DNA of 64,000 nucleotides from Rhyacichthys aspro (Eukaryota; Chordata; Actinopteri; Gobiiformes; Rhyacichthyidae): the NCBI GenBank assembly GCA_036850595.1, contig CM072156.1, positions 18,031,483 to 18,095,482 on the forward strand, given 5' to 3'. The notes under the pieces were generated by a model. That model searched no databases and was not told the DNA's origin. It was given only the letters and a program-made list of their open reading frames with translations. Positions within the stretch are counted from its first letter, which is position 1. Each line of letters opens with the position of its first letter. Of this stretch, positions 1 through 12,419 are shown one piece after another. A program made the position numbers and the translations under genes.

Positions 1-1680
1 ATCTGGTCCAGTGACAACGTATACTACTTCAGTAGACAACCCAAGGCTGCAAGACTTTCAGAATGATGAAACTGAAAGATGAAATGCACAGCTCTGAGTT
101 CCTTCTAAGCAGCTGCAGTCAGACAATATAAAAGGAGAAGCGAGTGATTCTTTGACCAAAAAGAGTTTAAATTGTGTTACATTAAACATAGGGAGAGAAT
201 ATATTTTCTGGTATCCAATAAAATGAGGGAACACATGAAAACTAAGATGTATTTGACTCCACAGTTGCTAGATGTTTGTTTGCTCAGTTGGTTAGGTTTG
301 TGATCAATATTTACTTTCATTGTGTATATTTATTTGAGGTAAATAAGCACTGCTCTCCATTACGGTTTATGGTTAACAGTGAAATGTAACAGTGACTGCA
401 AAAACGACTAAGCCACCGGTTACGCACCCTCAACCGTTAAACCCAGTTCGTAGTTAAGAATTGCTATAAATGATAAAAGTACTTTTAGTCCAGCCACAAA
501 AACACACACAGCCCTTAATGCAAAACTCTAAGATACCATCTGTAGAGAGCCGTCATATCAGCTGCACTTTGGCAGAGGCTGGGGACAAGGGCAGCGGCCT
601 GAAAAAGTGATATAATTTCTCTGCTCGAACAGTTATGTCACCAGTGGCTGTCTGCCCCGCACAGGAATGCACATGGGCCTGAGGGTGGCCAAGTGAGCTC
701 GAGAGCCCCCAAAGAGACAACTAAAATAACACGACGTCTAGCGTTACAGTTCAGTTAGAGTATTTTGTTTAATATCCTTATTCTCTGAAATTTAGGATGT
801 ACGATGGGTGTAATCCTAATCTCTAGCCTAATCTTTGCAGCCGCTGTTCTCTTGAATTATATTACAAATCATAAAAACCCTTTTTCTTTTTCTTGCTTAA
901 AGCAAAGGACTTATTATTTCTCATAATCTTCGTGATTTAACAGAGAAATTCCAAAAACTTTTATCCTGAAAATCACTTCTTCCTTTTAATTAATCCAAAA
1001 ATCCTACTAATCCCGTCTGTCTCTGTGGAGGTGCATTTGATTCTTATATCCTAGCCGCCAGCATTTCATCTTAATGTAGTAGCACACAAAGCCTATTTAC
1101 AGAGTTTTTTTCTTTTGATTGGAGAAAAGGGGAAGGGATACCAGAACATATTTTGCTCTAATTGTTGAAAAGTAGAAGAACTGTGGCAGCCATGTTACCG
1201 ACTGAACACTGTAACTGTAATGTCTGTGTGAATATGGAGGTAGTCCAATAGAACCTGTCTCAGTCACATTCTTCTTTACACTCTAAGGGTAAACCGTGTA
1301 GAGGATGGGGTTGTGTGCAGGAGTGAGTGGTCTTGGTACGTCGACAGCAACCGTCCGAGCAGCTATTCTCGGAGAGGTCAAAGGAAGGTAGAGGAGAGTT
1401 CAAGAATCCAAAGCGTATCTTCTTCGCTGCCCTCTGCCCCCCTCTCCACCCACTTGCCCCTTTTCATACCTTCCACAAAATACACTTGACACAATTTCTG
1501 TCCTTAGTTTAGCCCTGTCTTGTGTTTTACTGAAAATGCAGCTTCATGCCTTGCTATAACTGAAGAGAAGAATCAAAAAGATAGTTTTGGAAACTGCTTT
1601 GACATCTTTTTGTAATTACAGCTTGATTGTCTTTAATAAGTGCTGTCTTATAAATTGTGTGAAAACATAAATCAAAGTAC
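1..1680. other. Upstream sequence, probably mxd1 intron
   Basis: No coding exon is recognisable here. The first mxd1 exon seen starts at 2329 and is an internal exon, so this stretch is most likely part of a large mxd1 intron. The N-terminal exons carrying the SIN3-interacting helix were looked for and not found. Confidence 0.5.
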
Positions 1681-1682
1681 AG

Positions 1683-1940
1683 TTAAAAATCATTGTACTG
1701 GTTTTTAGCCATCCACCTTGTACATAGATATCACTGTATTTATGCTGTTTTCTCTCTTGTTATATAATGTCTCCAGAAATAATTGTATATCTTGTTCTTG
1801 CTATTTCCGTCTTTGTATCTTAACTTAATTGTTATTTTGTATATGCCTCTCATGCTGCCTCAGGTCGTCATTGTAAATGAGAATTTGTTCTCAATTGACT
1901 TACCTGGCTAAATAAAGGTTAAATAAATAAAATAAATAAA
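1683..1940 (+). mobile_element. 3' tail of a non-LTR retrotransposon (LINE)
   Basis: The sequence ends in a stretch typical of fish LINE 3' ends: a 'gtaaatgagaatttgttctc' block, a 'cctggctaaataaagg' block, and then a run of AAATA units as tail. Only the noncoding 3' end can be seen, with no reverse-transcriptase reading frame. The orientation is + from the A-rich tail. The exact clade (L2/CR1-like or other) cannot be fixed by eye. Confidence 0.65.
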
Positions 1941-2328
1941 AAATCCTGATTGTACACAATGAATGATCAAGTAATATTAAAGGGCATAGTCTCTGGTGTT
2001 TCTAGTAACCGTTACTATGTTTACCCACTGTCTGTGAGCCACCTAACTCTGTGTGGTTCTTAAAAAGTACTGGTTTCCTCCACAGCCTCAGTTTCTTCGT
2101 CCTCGTCCTGTTTTTTTTTTTTTTATTCCTCAAATCTCATTTTGTCAGCTGTTCTGCCTGCTCATAAACTCCCACACAGTTTTTTTTCCTCTCACACTTC
2201 CCTGCAGTAGGGCCTTGGACTGCAGAGATGGCACACAGCGAGGAGACCTCTCATTGTTCATTCAGCACAGTTTGGTTATTATATGTGTGTTTTTCATCTG
2301 TAACTTGTGCTTTTCTCTTTCTCTGCAG

Positions 2329-4210
2329 GTCTACGCACAATGAAATGGAAAAGAACAGGTATGTATAATGATCTAGTGTGAGTATTATTGGCTGATAATA
2401 TTCATCAGTTTCAATGAAAGCCAACTTAACAATATAACTCTCCCAACATGACCTGCTGAGATTAGTTTAAACATTTATCAAAGCTATAAAACCTGTTTTA
2501 AAATGAGTACACCATCAGAGGTCAGTGATAGTGAGAGCTGTTCGTATCATTTATACAGTAATTACATAACAGGGACCAATGTCAATCCCTGTCTGTAATT
2601 TAAGTCAGAGGTAGGAGAATTATCTGAAGGGAAAAAAAAAATTCTTGGCACAACACAACATTACGGGTGCCAAAATGGCAGCAAAACACCTCTGCAGGCA
2701 CTTTAATGGGAAATAATACTATTGATGCACTTGGCATGCACTTGTAAACAAGTGTGCACAATCTGTAAAGCTTTAAGTGCATCCCGTCTACTGTCACATA
2801 AGTTAAACAATGGTCTTTTCCTTTTGATGTACAAGAAGAAATCAAAGATACACCAATGCAACATGAAAATCAGTGCAAGCCATTATCCAACAGCAGGGGT
2901 GTTGCTATGGGAACTGTTTACGTTGTGCTTATTCGGCTGAAGTAATTCCTGTTCAGTTAACTGAGCTATCAAGGCTGGATCAGGTGACTTTTTGTGCCCT
3001 TTTGAACCTGACAACAGCTCCCAAACTTAAAACATGCCTATAACAACAACAGGGAGACGAACTGTGACAATATTTTTGCAAACTGATCATGTAAATATTT
3101 AATTGAGGGTTAACGGGGGAACTGATTGTATATCTACACTGTCTTTTACTAGCATCAGACTTAAACAATGTTGTGAAAACAGCCAGAGAGACTGTTTTTG
3201 AAGCTAGTTTTTTTCCCCCCGTTTCTGCTCTTATACTGTGACATTCTTGAACCCAAATTAAATTCCTGCTTCTCTTTGGTGCTGTCTTCGCCTTCACCCA
3301 CTCAGAGCTTCCTCCCTGTGCTAGCTGATCCAAACTAGCAGCCTGAATAATACATAGCATTGAGGCCTGTGCTGTGGGATTCAGCCCTGTGCTTGTCACG
3401 CCGCTCCAGACAGTCAAAGCCTGAGCTCAAAGTCAGAATTAGAAGCAGGACTGGTCGTGCCACACTTGAGAAGCCCTGCAGCCTGTTTCTTTCCAGTTTC
3501 TCCCACCACTAAGTCCAATGGCACGTAGTAAATTACTCATGGAGACCCAGAGCATTCACACCAAAGCAGCACAGCAACACCCATCCCCCTCCTGCTGCTG
3601 TAATATTGGCTCGCTAATACAGGAGACACTGCTTAGGGTGATCACACTCACAGCATGAACCGCTCAAACAAATCAGAAATAAGGACTTCCTCATGAATGC
3701 TGTATGAATTATTCACTTTTAACAGTTGGCTTGTTCATTTTGGGTCTTGATACCCAAGGCAGGGAAAACCTATTTCCGTTTCTCCAAAACAAAATAACCA
3801 CAACAAAACAAGTCAGTTTTATGTTTGAAGTCCAAAGTTTCTTCAAAGGGCTTTCCAGATTGTGCAATATAAGTAGACCCTCTGTCAATGACTCTCTATT
3901 TAGGGAAGGAAATCCACCAAAAAAATTCAAAAAATGGCATCTCACATAACCGGAAAATTATGAAAGAATTTATTGAAAACGTATTGTCACATTAAGGTTA
4001 GCAAAAGCAAAAAACAAATTGCAATAACTTGTAGGCAGTAATATATAGACGTCTGTTGGCTCACTAGGTAGCTATATGGACATTTGTTCGCTCAGTAGGC
4101 AGTAGGGTGTTTATTTGCTCAGTGGGTTGCTATATGGATGTTTACTAGTTCAGTATTTGGATATATAGATGTCTTTTAGTTCAGTAGATAGCTATATGAA
4201 CATTTATTAG

Positions 4211-4274
<64 letters not shown>

Positions 4275-7200
4275 GTTTCGTAGTAGGTAGCTATATAGAT
4301 ATTTTTTAGCATAGTAGGTAGCTATATGGATGTTTTTTTAGCTATATAGGTAACTATATTGGTGGTTGTTGGTGTAGTATGTCACTATTTGGAGGTTTGT
4401 TAGCTTAGTAGGTAGCTATATGGATGTTTTTTTAATCTCAGTAGGCTACGTTTGTTGTCAATATCTACCTTAACTGTACATATTTTACAAGTTTGTACTA
4501 AAAATGAATATCATGACATATTACAATATTGTTACCATGTTATATATATAGCAATATTCAACAATAATATCCCATTTATTTATGATCGCTATAAGAAAAT
4601 GTTAGTGAATGATTAGTGGTAGATTTGACCTAGACATTCATGATCACTGCCGAAGTTATGTGCTGTAAAAGTCTCTTTAGCAGCTCTGCCTCCCTCTGTC
4701 ATCAGCACAGCCCCAGGCGCGTGCATGTGAGCGTGTGCATGTTTGTGTAACGCGACTCCAGCCCCACCTTCACTGCGTGCTCCTTGCTGCTAGTTATAGG
4801 CTGGTGCTGTCAGGGGTCAGGGGGTGAGAGAGAGGCATGCTGGCTGATTTACTACAGTACTGACAAAGGGTGCTCTGCTGACCTAGTAGTAGTTTTTAGT
4901 AGGTGAGAGGCTGGAGACGGAGACACCCTGTGAGGTTACAAGCACCCACCCGGTCACCACTGTTTTCATGACTTTTCTGGTACAGACCAAAGACCAGAAT
5001 GCAGAAGTGGGAGTTGTGTTTGTTTAAACAGACTGATGGCACACTCACTTGTTGACACTCTGCACCGGACCAGAATGACCTGTCTCAGTAGTAAGTTAAG
5101 AGTTTTTCCAAATAAAAATAAGGATGTCCTCATGCAACTTTTCCAATGTACTTCAAATTGACTCACCAATACAAGTCGACAAAGTACACAGAAGGTGCTA
5201 CATAGAGAAAAAGGGGAACAAAAACTCACACTGTACTGGGTCTAGTACTCATATGGCACTATCAAAGGTGAGTACAAGAATAAGAAGTTCTAAAACCAAC
5301 CCAAATTAAAAGTGACTTACATCTGTTTCCATTATTATTTACCAATTTAGATGTGCACTTAATCATCAGAAAAACCCTTGGGGAAGTAGCTTGCTACAAT
5401 GCAGACGTCATGTGACCTGCTTCGTTCCGCAGCCTGTTGCTCGTCAGTGTTGTTTAACAAACATTGGCTCACCCTACTGATCCCTTATTATGTCAGAACA
5501 ACAGGCCAGGGCATTTCCATGTTATGTAATGGCAATCTGCATGCCCTTTGGACTGAGTCAGCTGAGAAACAGCCACTTAGCATCAGCTGCTGAATAGTGC
5601 TCTGAATGTCTGTGTGGGCTATTCATTTGCAAGGCGTGTGTGTGCCTTTTAAAAGCGCAAACATAAAGAGTACTTGTCTGCGTGCTTTGCCCACAGTCAA
5701 ATCAATTTCTCAGCGCATTTGAATGAAGTATTTCCGGAAGTGACACTCACATCACCTGTAAAAGTACAGCACATTCAACTCTCAGCTGCGCAAAACCATT
5801 ATAACCAGTGACGCTGCACACGCCCACTTGCAGAGGCTCACAGACACGTACGCACTGGGCCCGGGCTGGAGGTGTGTGTTGTGTAACAGTGAGGTCAAGT
5901 GCTCACAGACGCCCACCAGACATGAGCAGCTGCCAGTGCCAGCAGCTCGCAGAGAAACACAGGAGGAACTGAGGAGGAGAAATGGAAATGCTACAGTTAC
6001 AGGTTTCAGATCAAAACTTCACCTAATCATTTGTATGTCACTGAACTGACTCTTTGTGGAAGTAAAGTAAACCACATACCTGAGAGGTTTGGAGTAGGGT
6101 TTGTTTCATAGGAAGATATTTTAAACCATAGTGCAAAAATACAAACCCAGCTTTGATATTAATAGGGTCTTTACAAGCCCTGAAATAAACTTGAAAAACT
6201 GCAATTGAAAATCATCATGGTAATTTCCTGGAAAATTCAATCTGAAAATTCTTAAGCCACTAAAGTGGGCTTTTTTAATGCAACTGGCTTTAGATAGAAG
6301 AGTGTCAGATGTTTCCTCTTTAAACCCAACAGGAATTAAAAGTTTAAGACATTCTAGGGTTGACTTTGACCCTGGGAGGCTGCTGCAGTTTGTTCAAACT
6401 GAAGTAAAAAAGACTAGTCAGGAGAATTCCAGGTGGCTTCGCATGAATCCTGAGGAATAATACTAGACTATTTATGACAAAATCTTCCAAAATTATATTG
6501 TTAAATTTAATTCTCACCTTCACTAGAGCAGAGGCCATTTCATGTAGGCAGACATTTTAATTTTTCAAAGCCACCATTACATTTAAGGAAAAGGCTTGGG
6601 GCATGCTTCAAACCAGTATTAAAACACTACTGCTTGAGCTTAATATACTTTGAAAACAGTAGTTTGAAAAGGTTTAACAGCCTTTATTACTTGTATTTAT
6701 TAGAGTTTATTCATTATTTATATGGATTTTTATTATATCTGCAATTGCCTGTAACTCAGGTTGTTTTATAGAGTTACACTTTGACTTGACAACAACTCCT
6801 TACATACTTACAATACTTGTAAATAATATAAAATGTAAAAATCTGATATATAATGCAGTTCATTTGCATATTTTTTCCAGTTCATATTGAGTTTTTCCCT
6901 TCTCTGTGTCCTCAGACGAGCACATCTACGGCTGTGTTTAGAGCGATTGAAATCACTCGTTCCCCTGGGACCAGACGCCAACAGGCACACCACCCTCAGC
7001 CTGCTGATGAAGGCCAAAGATCACATCAAGGTGAGCGCTCTACATCGCTGTGCTAATCAGTGTGAAGAGGGCACTAAGTGGGTTAGTGTCATCTGTTAGT
7101 CTGGCCGGACGTGTCTCAAAAGGCCACGGTTAGGGCACATAAGGCTGCGTGGATGTGTTAACGCGTGTGACTGTTGTAGAGGTTGGAGGAGAGCGACAGG

Positions 7201-8535
7201 AGAGCACAACACACTTTAGAGCAGCTACAACGAGAGCAGAGACACCTGAGGAGGCGCCTGGAGCAGCTGGGGGTGGAGAGGACCCGCATGGACAGCACCG
7301 GATCCACCCAGTCCTCTGAAAAGTCCGACTCTGACCAGGGTGAGCCCCAGATTATTACCCTTAAAGCAACACTATGCAACTTAAAAATATGGAGTCTGAC
7401 AATCATATGGATGTTTATTAAATCATTTATCTCCTTAAGTGGGCATTCATCCTAAGAAATTTACATTGTGTTGCCTTAAATTGTTCACTAAACCCAGTGA
7501 GAAGAAGTTGAATGACTAAGCGCCAGTCATAAATTGTAAATTAAAGGCCAAGTGTGCACTAAAACCTTTTGTAGTCATGGAAACCTCATCTAAACTGACT
7601 AAATGGAGAGCACATTGCTCAAAAACAGCCTTTTGTTCATGGGTTAGCTGTCCAAGTTTAAATAGCTCTCACCATGGTAACAAAAGTAGGTATTTTCAGT
7701 TGCAGTATTGATCAAAAATGGTGAGGGCTATAATGCATACCACAGTCAAAGTGAGGTTCACAATTCACAATAGCACAGTCCTGTTTCAGACAAATGTGTT
7801 TAAAAGACCTATAGTCCTTTTTATGTTTAAAAAGGACTGTAGACTAAATGCTATACAACAACACCCTTTCTGCCAACAGAGTCTGTGGACCTGGATGTAG
7901 AATAAATAAAAATGTAATATATGTTTGGTTAAAATTTCTAAATTAAAGGCCAGCTCTGAACTAAGACCTTTTGTTGCCATAGAAACCTTTAGGCGGTACA
8001 CTTGTCATAATTAGCAGTACACAGGAGTTGCTGAGGTTTACAAAATTAAGACATTTTCTTTTTTACTATAAAATTGAAACAGTTTGGACTTTTATCTTAA
8101 AAAAGTAGAGGGAACATAAATTTCACTTACAAAAGTATCCAAGAAAATGGCTTTAAGTGGAAAAAATACATTGCTGTAATATTAATGTAGACAATTATGC
8201 ATATTTTACTCCCATAAAGACAGATGTCGGAAAGACAAGTGTTTCTGAGTCGATAAGTCCATACTGGACTAACATGTTTTTATAAGGGCTTATGTTCAGA
8301 ACAGCCTCTCATTGTGACATTGTCCCTGTTGCCCACAGAGGACCTGGATGTGGACGTGGAGGGCACGGACTACCTGCTGGGTGATTTGGAGTGGAGCACC
8401 AGCAGCGTGAGCGACTCAGGGGACGAGCGTGGCAGCCTTCGCAGCAGCTGCAGCGACGAGGGCTACTCCAGCGCCAGCGTGCGGCGCCTGCAAGACACTC
8501 AGGAGAGGGCCAAGCAGCTGGCCTGCAGCCTATAA
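2329..8535 (+). CDS. mxd1: MAX dimerization protein 1 (MXD1/MAD1), 3' exons
   Basis: This is a bHLH leucine-zipper repressor that pairs with MAX at E-boxes and opposes MYC. Four exons join in phase: 2329-2358 (30 bp), 6916-7030, 7180-7339 and 8339-8535, ending in TAA. Together they encode about 166 residues. The 30-bp exon gives [10 protein letters not shown], the start of the basic region, and the next gives [19 protein letters not shown] (basic and helix 1) with [15 protein letters not shown] (helix 2). The third is the zipper ([18 protein letters not shown]) followed by [17 protein letters not shown]. The last holds the acidic [16 protein letters not shown] and [10 protein letters not shown] stretches. 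VDVE-TDYL-GDL-W and the Ser-rich end match MXD1 rather than MXI1, MXD3 or MXD4. The SIN3-binding N-terminus is outside the window. The family call is secure and the paralogue call is good. Confidence 0.9.
4020..4450. repeat. Degenerate ~40-bp minisatellite with a nested (TA)n run
   Basis: In an mxd1 intron, a unit close to 'tagctatatggatgtttgtt' followed by 'agctcagtaggt' recurs roughly ten times with point changes and small length changes. A pure TA run at about 4213-4268 sits in the middle. The repeats drift enough that the array looks old. Confidence 0.75.
7361..7479. mobile_element. Small TTAA-ended MITE in mxd1 intron
   Basis: The two ends are inverted copies: TTAAAGCAACACTATG on the left and the reverse complement of TTAAGGCAACACAATG on the right, with 14 of 16 bases matching. 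TTAA stands at both ends. The element is about 119 bp with no coding capacity. A related element lies at 25077-25237. TTAA at both ends is what piggyBac-type transposition leaves, but no autonomous partner is seen. Confidence 0.55.
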
Positions 8536-11500
8536 GCCACTGCTCACGACCCGCACCCTCCTCCTTTATCCAGGCCCGTCCCGACGTAATGTCCCCACGA
8601 CCCCTGTCCTCAAAACCCTACCTCCCTCCAGGACTGACCAAGTGGGCTTGAGTCCGCACACTGACTTCCATTCAGACTGCAACACCTCAGACACCCACCG
8701 CTCGCAGCACACGACCCATGTCAGTCTTTAAGGTGTCGCCCGCTCTGCACCAATCAAACAAGTGGGATTTAAAAGACACTCCAGCCGCCCCTCCGTCTCT
8801 CCCTCCGTCCTTCAAAAAACACAACTTTCAGCCAGAGAATGTTACCACACAATGTCCCACTGCCTCTTTTTCTATGCCTCAAGAGCCATGGGAAGCACTT
8901 ATGAGATTTCACCCTTCTTTCACAGAAACATGCATACACTCACTCTCCATCGATGTCCAACGAGACAGAGTTCCCAAAGTTATGACACAGATGATCACCA
9001 GTCAAACATCTGTGCGTGGGATTTTGCACTTCAAATCGCTTTTGTAAACGGTGTCATCTTTTGCAACACTGTCTCTTTAAACCTTAAAGGCCCCTAGAGT
9101 TTTTACTGTAACGTTAAGATGAAGGTATAATCCAGTGAGTGTTGTTTGGACAATAAGCTAGACTGTTTTTGGTGTTTAACTGTTAGGGCCGACAGCAATA
9201 CATCCCTTAGTACCTCCCCTGTAAATGTCCACACCTGCTATTCAAGAGCAAAAACACAAAAACAAAAAAATAATCGTGCAGCATGAGATTGTGAAGGGGG
9301 TGGGGTGTTAGGGGTGGATGTAATATTTGTTTTTTTCCTCTCTCTGATGACTGTGGCGCTCATCCTTTTTTATCGTGTGTGTGTATGTCTTTGGTCACGT
9401 CCGAGCCGGGGCGACGACAGGGGTCCCCGGTTTAAAGCGACGTGCTGCAGCCCCGGTTGAACGCCGGCGTATTTCGGCAGGTGCTGGTACATTTACGTAC
9501 ACTACTCCACTGCCTTGTTATTTTCGGAAGGGACGAGCTTATTGACGGAGAGCACTCGAGACACACATTCCACTACAGCCGCGGTTCACCCCGAGTGGTA
9601 CGGTATGGTTCGCTTCAGTGTGACGTGGTTTTGACTTCTGTTTCCACTGCAGTGTGAAGCATCATACCAGAGTTAGATAGTTGTGCTCCTGTATTAAATG
9701 AAGAGAACTTAAGCCTAGTTGTAGTATCAAGTGGATAAACCCTCAAATTACAAAACAAGACCAACTTTTCCTAAAACCAAGCATAGCTGTTGATAAGAGA
9801 CATTTGTGATGTTCAAGTTCCTGTTCCCCAAGAAGAAAGTTGCTGAAAGGGAGACCTCATAGTAACTCAACTAAACCACGCCACACTGTCAAACCGCGCC
9901 GTACCGCTCAGGAATACTCGGCTGATTTCGACAAGATTTTTTTCGCCGGTGGATGTACTTTCTGCCAATTTTTTCTGCAGGGAAGGGGGTTCAGTTAGAC
10001 AAAGATGGGTTAGCCTGATCAAACTTGGACTAGAGCAAACATCCAAAGGACATCCTCAACTCCTCCTTTGGGCATTTGCAGCTAACAAAGAAAAAATCTC
10101 CCAAATCCACAGATTCGCTCTCCCTTGACTTGCCTTCATAGCTATTTATTGTTTTTAGCAACAACAACAAGAACAGATGTTTAATGTAAATAGTTCAAAG
10201 AAAGATCTCTATGTCTATCAACAAATGTATTTATTAGCAACACTGAATATATAGAAGAAAAGTATATCTATTTAATTAGTCATAGCTTCTGTTCTTGTGA
10301 GGTTCCTGAGAGTTTCCTACGTGTAGTTTGTTTGCACAGCCTAGGTGATCCTTAGAATACTTTAGACCTGTCTCTTGTGCCTCGAGGCTTTGGTGTCTGT
10401 TCAAAAATTCGACACGGTGCTCCTAGAAAAAAAAAAAAAAAGATGAATGGTTTTCGTTGTGGTTGATTTGAAAAATGTTTTAGCCGTTTTCAAAGCCATC
10501 CAAATCCCCGATCTGAGAGGGGTAAGAATAGGACAAAAAAAAACTATATAATTTATGAAAATGTAAATTAAAAAATATAAAAGAGAGACAGGCAGGTGAG
10601 GGAGTTTCAAAATGGCAGCTGCTCGAGAAGCCAGAGTAGCTTCGAATGTAAATGTCACAGCAGCACCTCGCTCCTTTTTGCATCACCTGCCAGTTTCTAT
10701 TAACGCATGAAGATGTGTACACCAAAAGAAATGTACAAAAACTATATATGATATCTAAATTTATATATATAGATATATAAAGGATTGTTTTAGTCTTTAA
10801 GTGTGGATTGCTGCTTTTTTTGTCCAATCTTTCTCAAACAGAGAGGAACTGTGTAGCCACGCTAGAAGGGTACACTACAGGGGAAATGTATTGATGTGAG
10901 TGGGCAGGTGTGTTCACCAAAATACCATCTGTCAACGTGCGCATGATTCTATACGAGCGCTTGTTTGTTTCGTCACTGTCTTCAGAGAGAAATTTTCAGG
11001 GTTTGGTTGGTTTGGGGATAAAAAAAAAGGAAAAAAATCAAACTAGTTGTACATTTCTGTTTTGTTTACAAGTAAAATGCAAAAAAGTCCACTCGACGAC
11101 GGCGTCATGTGAAGCATTAATGTCCGCGGCGTTTGTTTTCTCCATCTACGGCCTGCTCACGGTCTTCCGCCGTCCTGCACATGCGTGTGTGTTTGTGCGC
11201 GTGTTCTCCTGCATGTGCGTCTCCCTCCTCCTCATGCTGCGTTGGCATCAGCAGTGCAGGCCAGGCAAAAATAGTTTGGAGAGACACACAAAAGCCCTGT
11301 TTCCACCGAGCATTTAGAGTACAGCGCGGTTGGGAACGGCAGCACTAGATCAGTAACAACGTACCAGCGCAGTTCAACTTGAAGTGAACCTTTTAATTGT
11401 AGAGCTGCTGCAAATTGAAGTTAGCAGCTGAAGGCAAATTATTAGTACATCCCAAGTTTGAAGATTGCATTTGATGCAGTGTAGATAGAGTGCAGCGGCT

Positions 11501-12415
11501 TGAATGCGCATAACCATAAGATGCTGACTCCAACTAAAAGCTCAAACAGCTGTGGATAAAAAAAATCTTTGCTACACTGAAGTTATTTTTTAGAAAATGC
11601 AGCGACTGGTTATCAGAAGAACAACCAAGCTTTGTCGTTTTGTGTTGTCCCTTCAAATGCTTTTTACACAGGTGACAATTCCTAGTGTTTACCAAAAATG
11701 GGACAATATGGAGCACCTTTTATACACCTTTAAACACAACCAAAAGCCAGTCATAGCTGTGATGAACTGTATTGTATTGCTTGGTGGAAACGGGTCTCGA
11801 GCCCCTCTGCACAGATACCGGTGCTGTCAGCATCTGCCCCACGAAGCAGGTGTGGAAACCCCTCAAAGAACAAGACTACAGTCCCACCAGTTGTTTAAGC
11901 TACAGGTTTTAGCATCAGGGCATCTCATGTTCGTGTCTTGACTTGGTTTTTTGCACACGTTGTCCCTTCAAACAAAGTGGCTAGTTCTGCCTTAAACACC
12001 AATGTAAAACCTAACAAAGGAAATGTATGAGCGTATTTGATGTATCGACATGTATCACAAATGTCATTCCTTCTCATCGTGACAGTCTCAGGCGTGGTGC
12101 TTTCATGCGTTACACACTACCACACACACCTCCACACAGACACACACACAGCATAGCTCCATGAACATCATTGTCGCCTGCTGCCTTTCTCACCAGAAAG
12201 GCCCAGATGTCTGTCTGTTGAACAATAATAACTAAAAGGTGGACGTTTTGTGCACTTACTTTTTAAGAATTGGAGAATTTGGACAGTGTAAAGAAGTAAC
12301 TTTAAAACGTGGGGGAAATAAAATCCCTTTGAAAATGAATTGATGAATGCAAGGGAGAATGCAATTTATATTTGCCAGTGATATTACGGAAATAAACATT
12401 TGAAACCCTTGTTTA
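8536..12415 (+). other. mxd1: mxd1 3' untranslated region
   Basis: Between the mxd1 stop and a poly(A) signal AATAAA at 12391 (another at 12317) there is no other gene. Reading frames in this stretch look random. I infer a 3' UTR of about 3.9 kb. It contains a Pumilio-type TGTAAATA at about 10184, AU-rich TATTTATT motifs at about 10143 and 10227, and a CpG-rich patch at about 9390-9560. The true cleavage site is not known, and an earlier site is possible. Confidence 0.55.
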
Positions 12416-12419
12416 CCTA

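Noticed and set aside
2980..3417. 145-codon minus-strand frame in an mxd1 intron
   Set aside because: No domain, no neighbouring exons in phase and random composition.
2329..8535. Calling the bHLH-zip gene mxi1
   Set aside because: The zipper and the acidic C-terminal part (VDVE-TDYL-GDL-W) fit MXD1 better than the MXI1 STEF-HGE type.
10910..11317. 135-codon plus-strand frame within the mxd1 3' UTR
   Set aside because: No recognisable domain, with Cys/Val/Phe-rich chance composition and no second exon.
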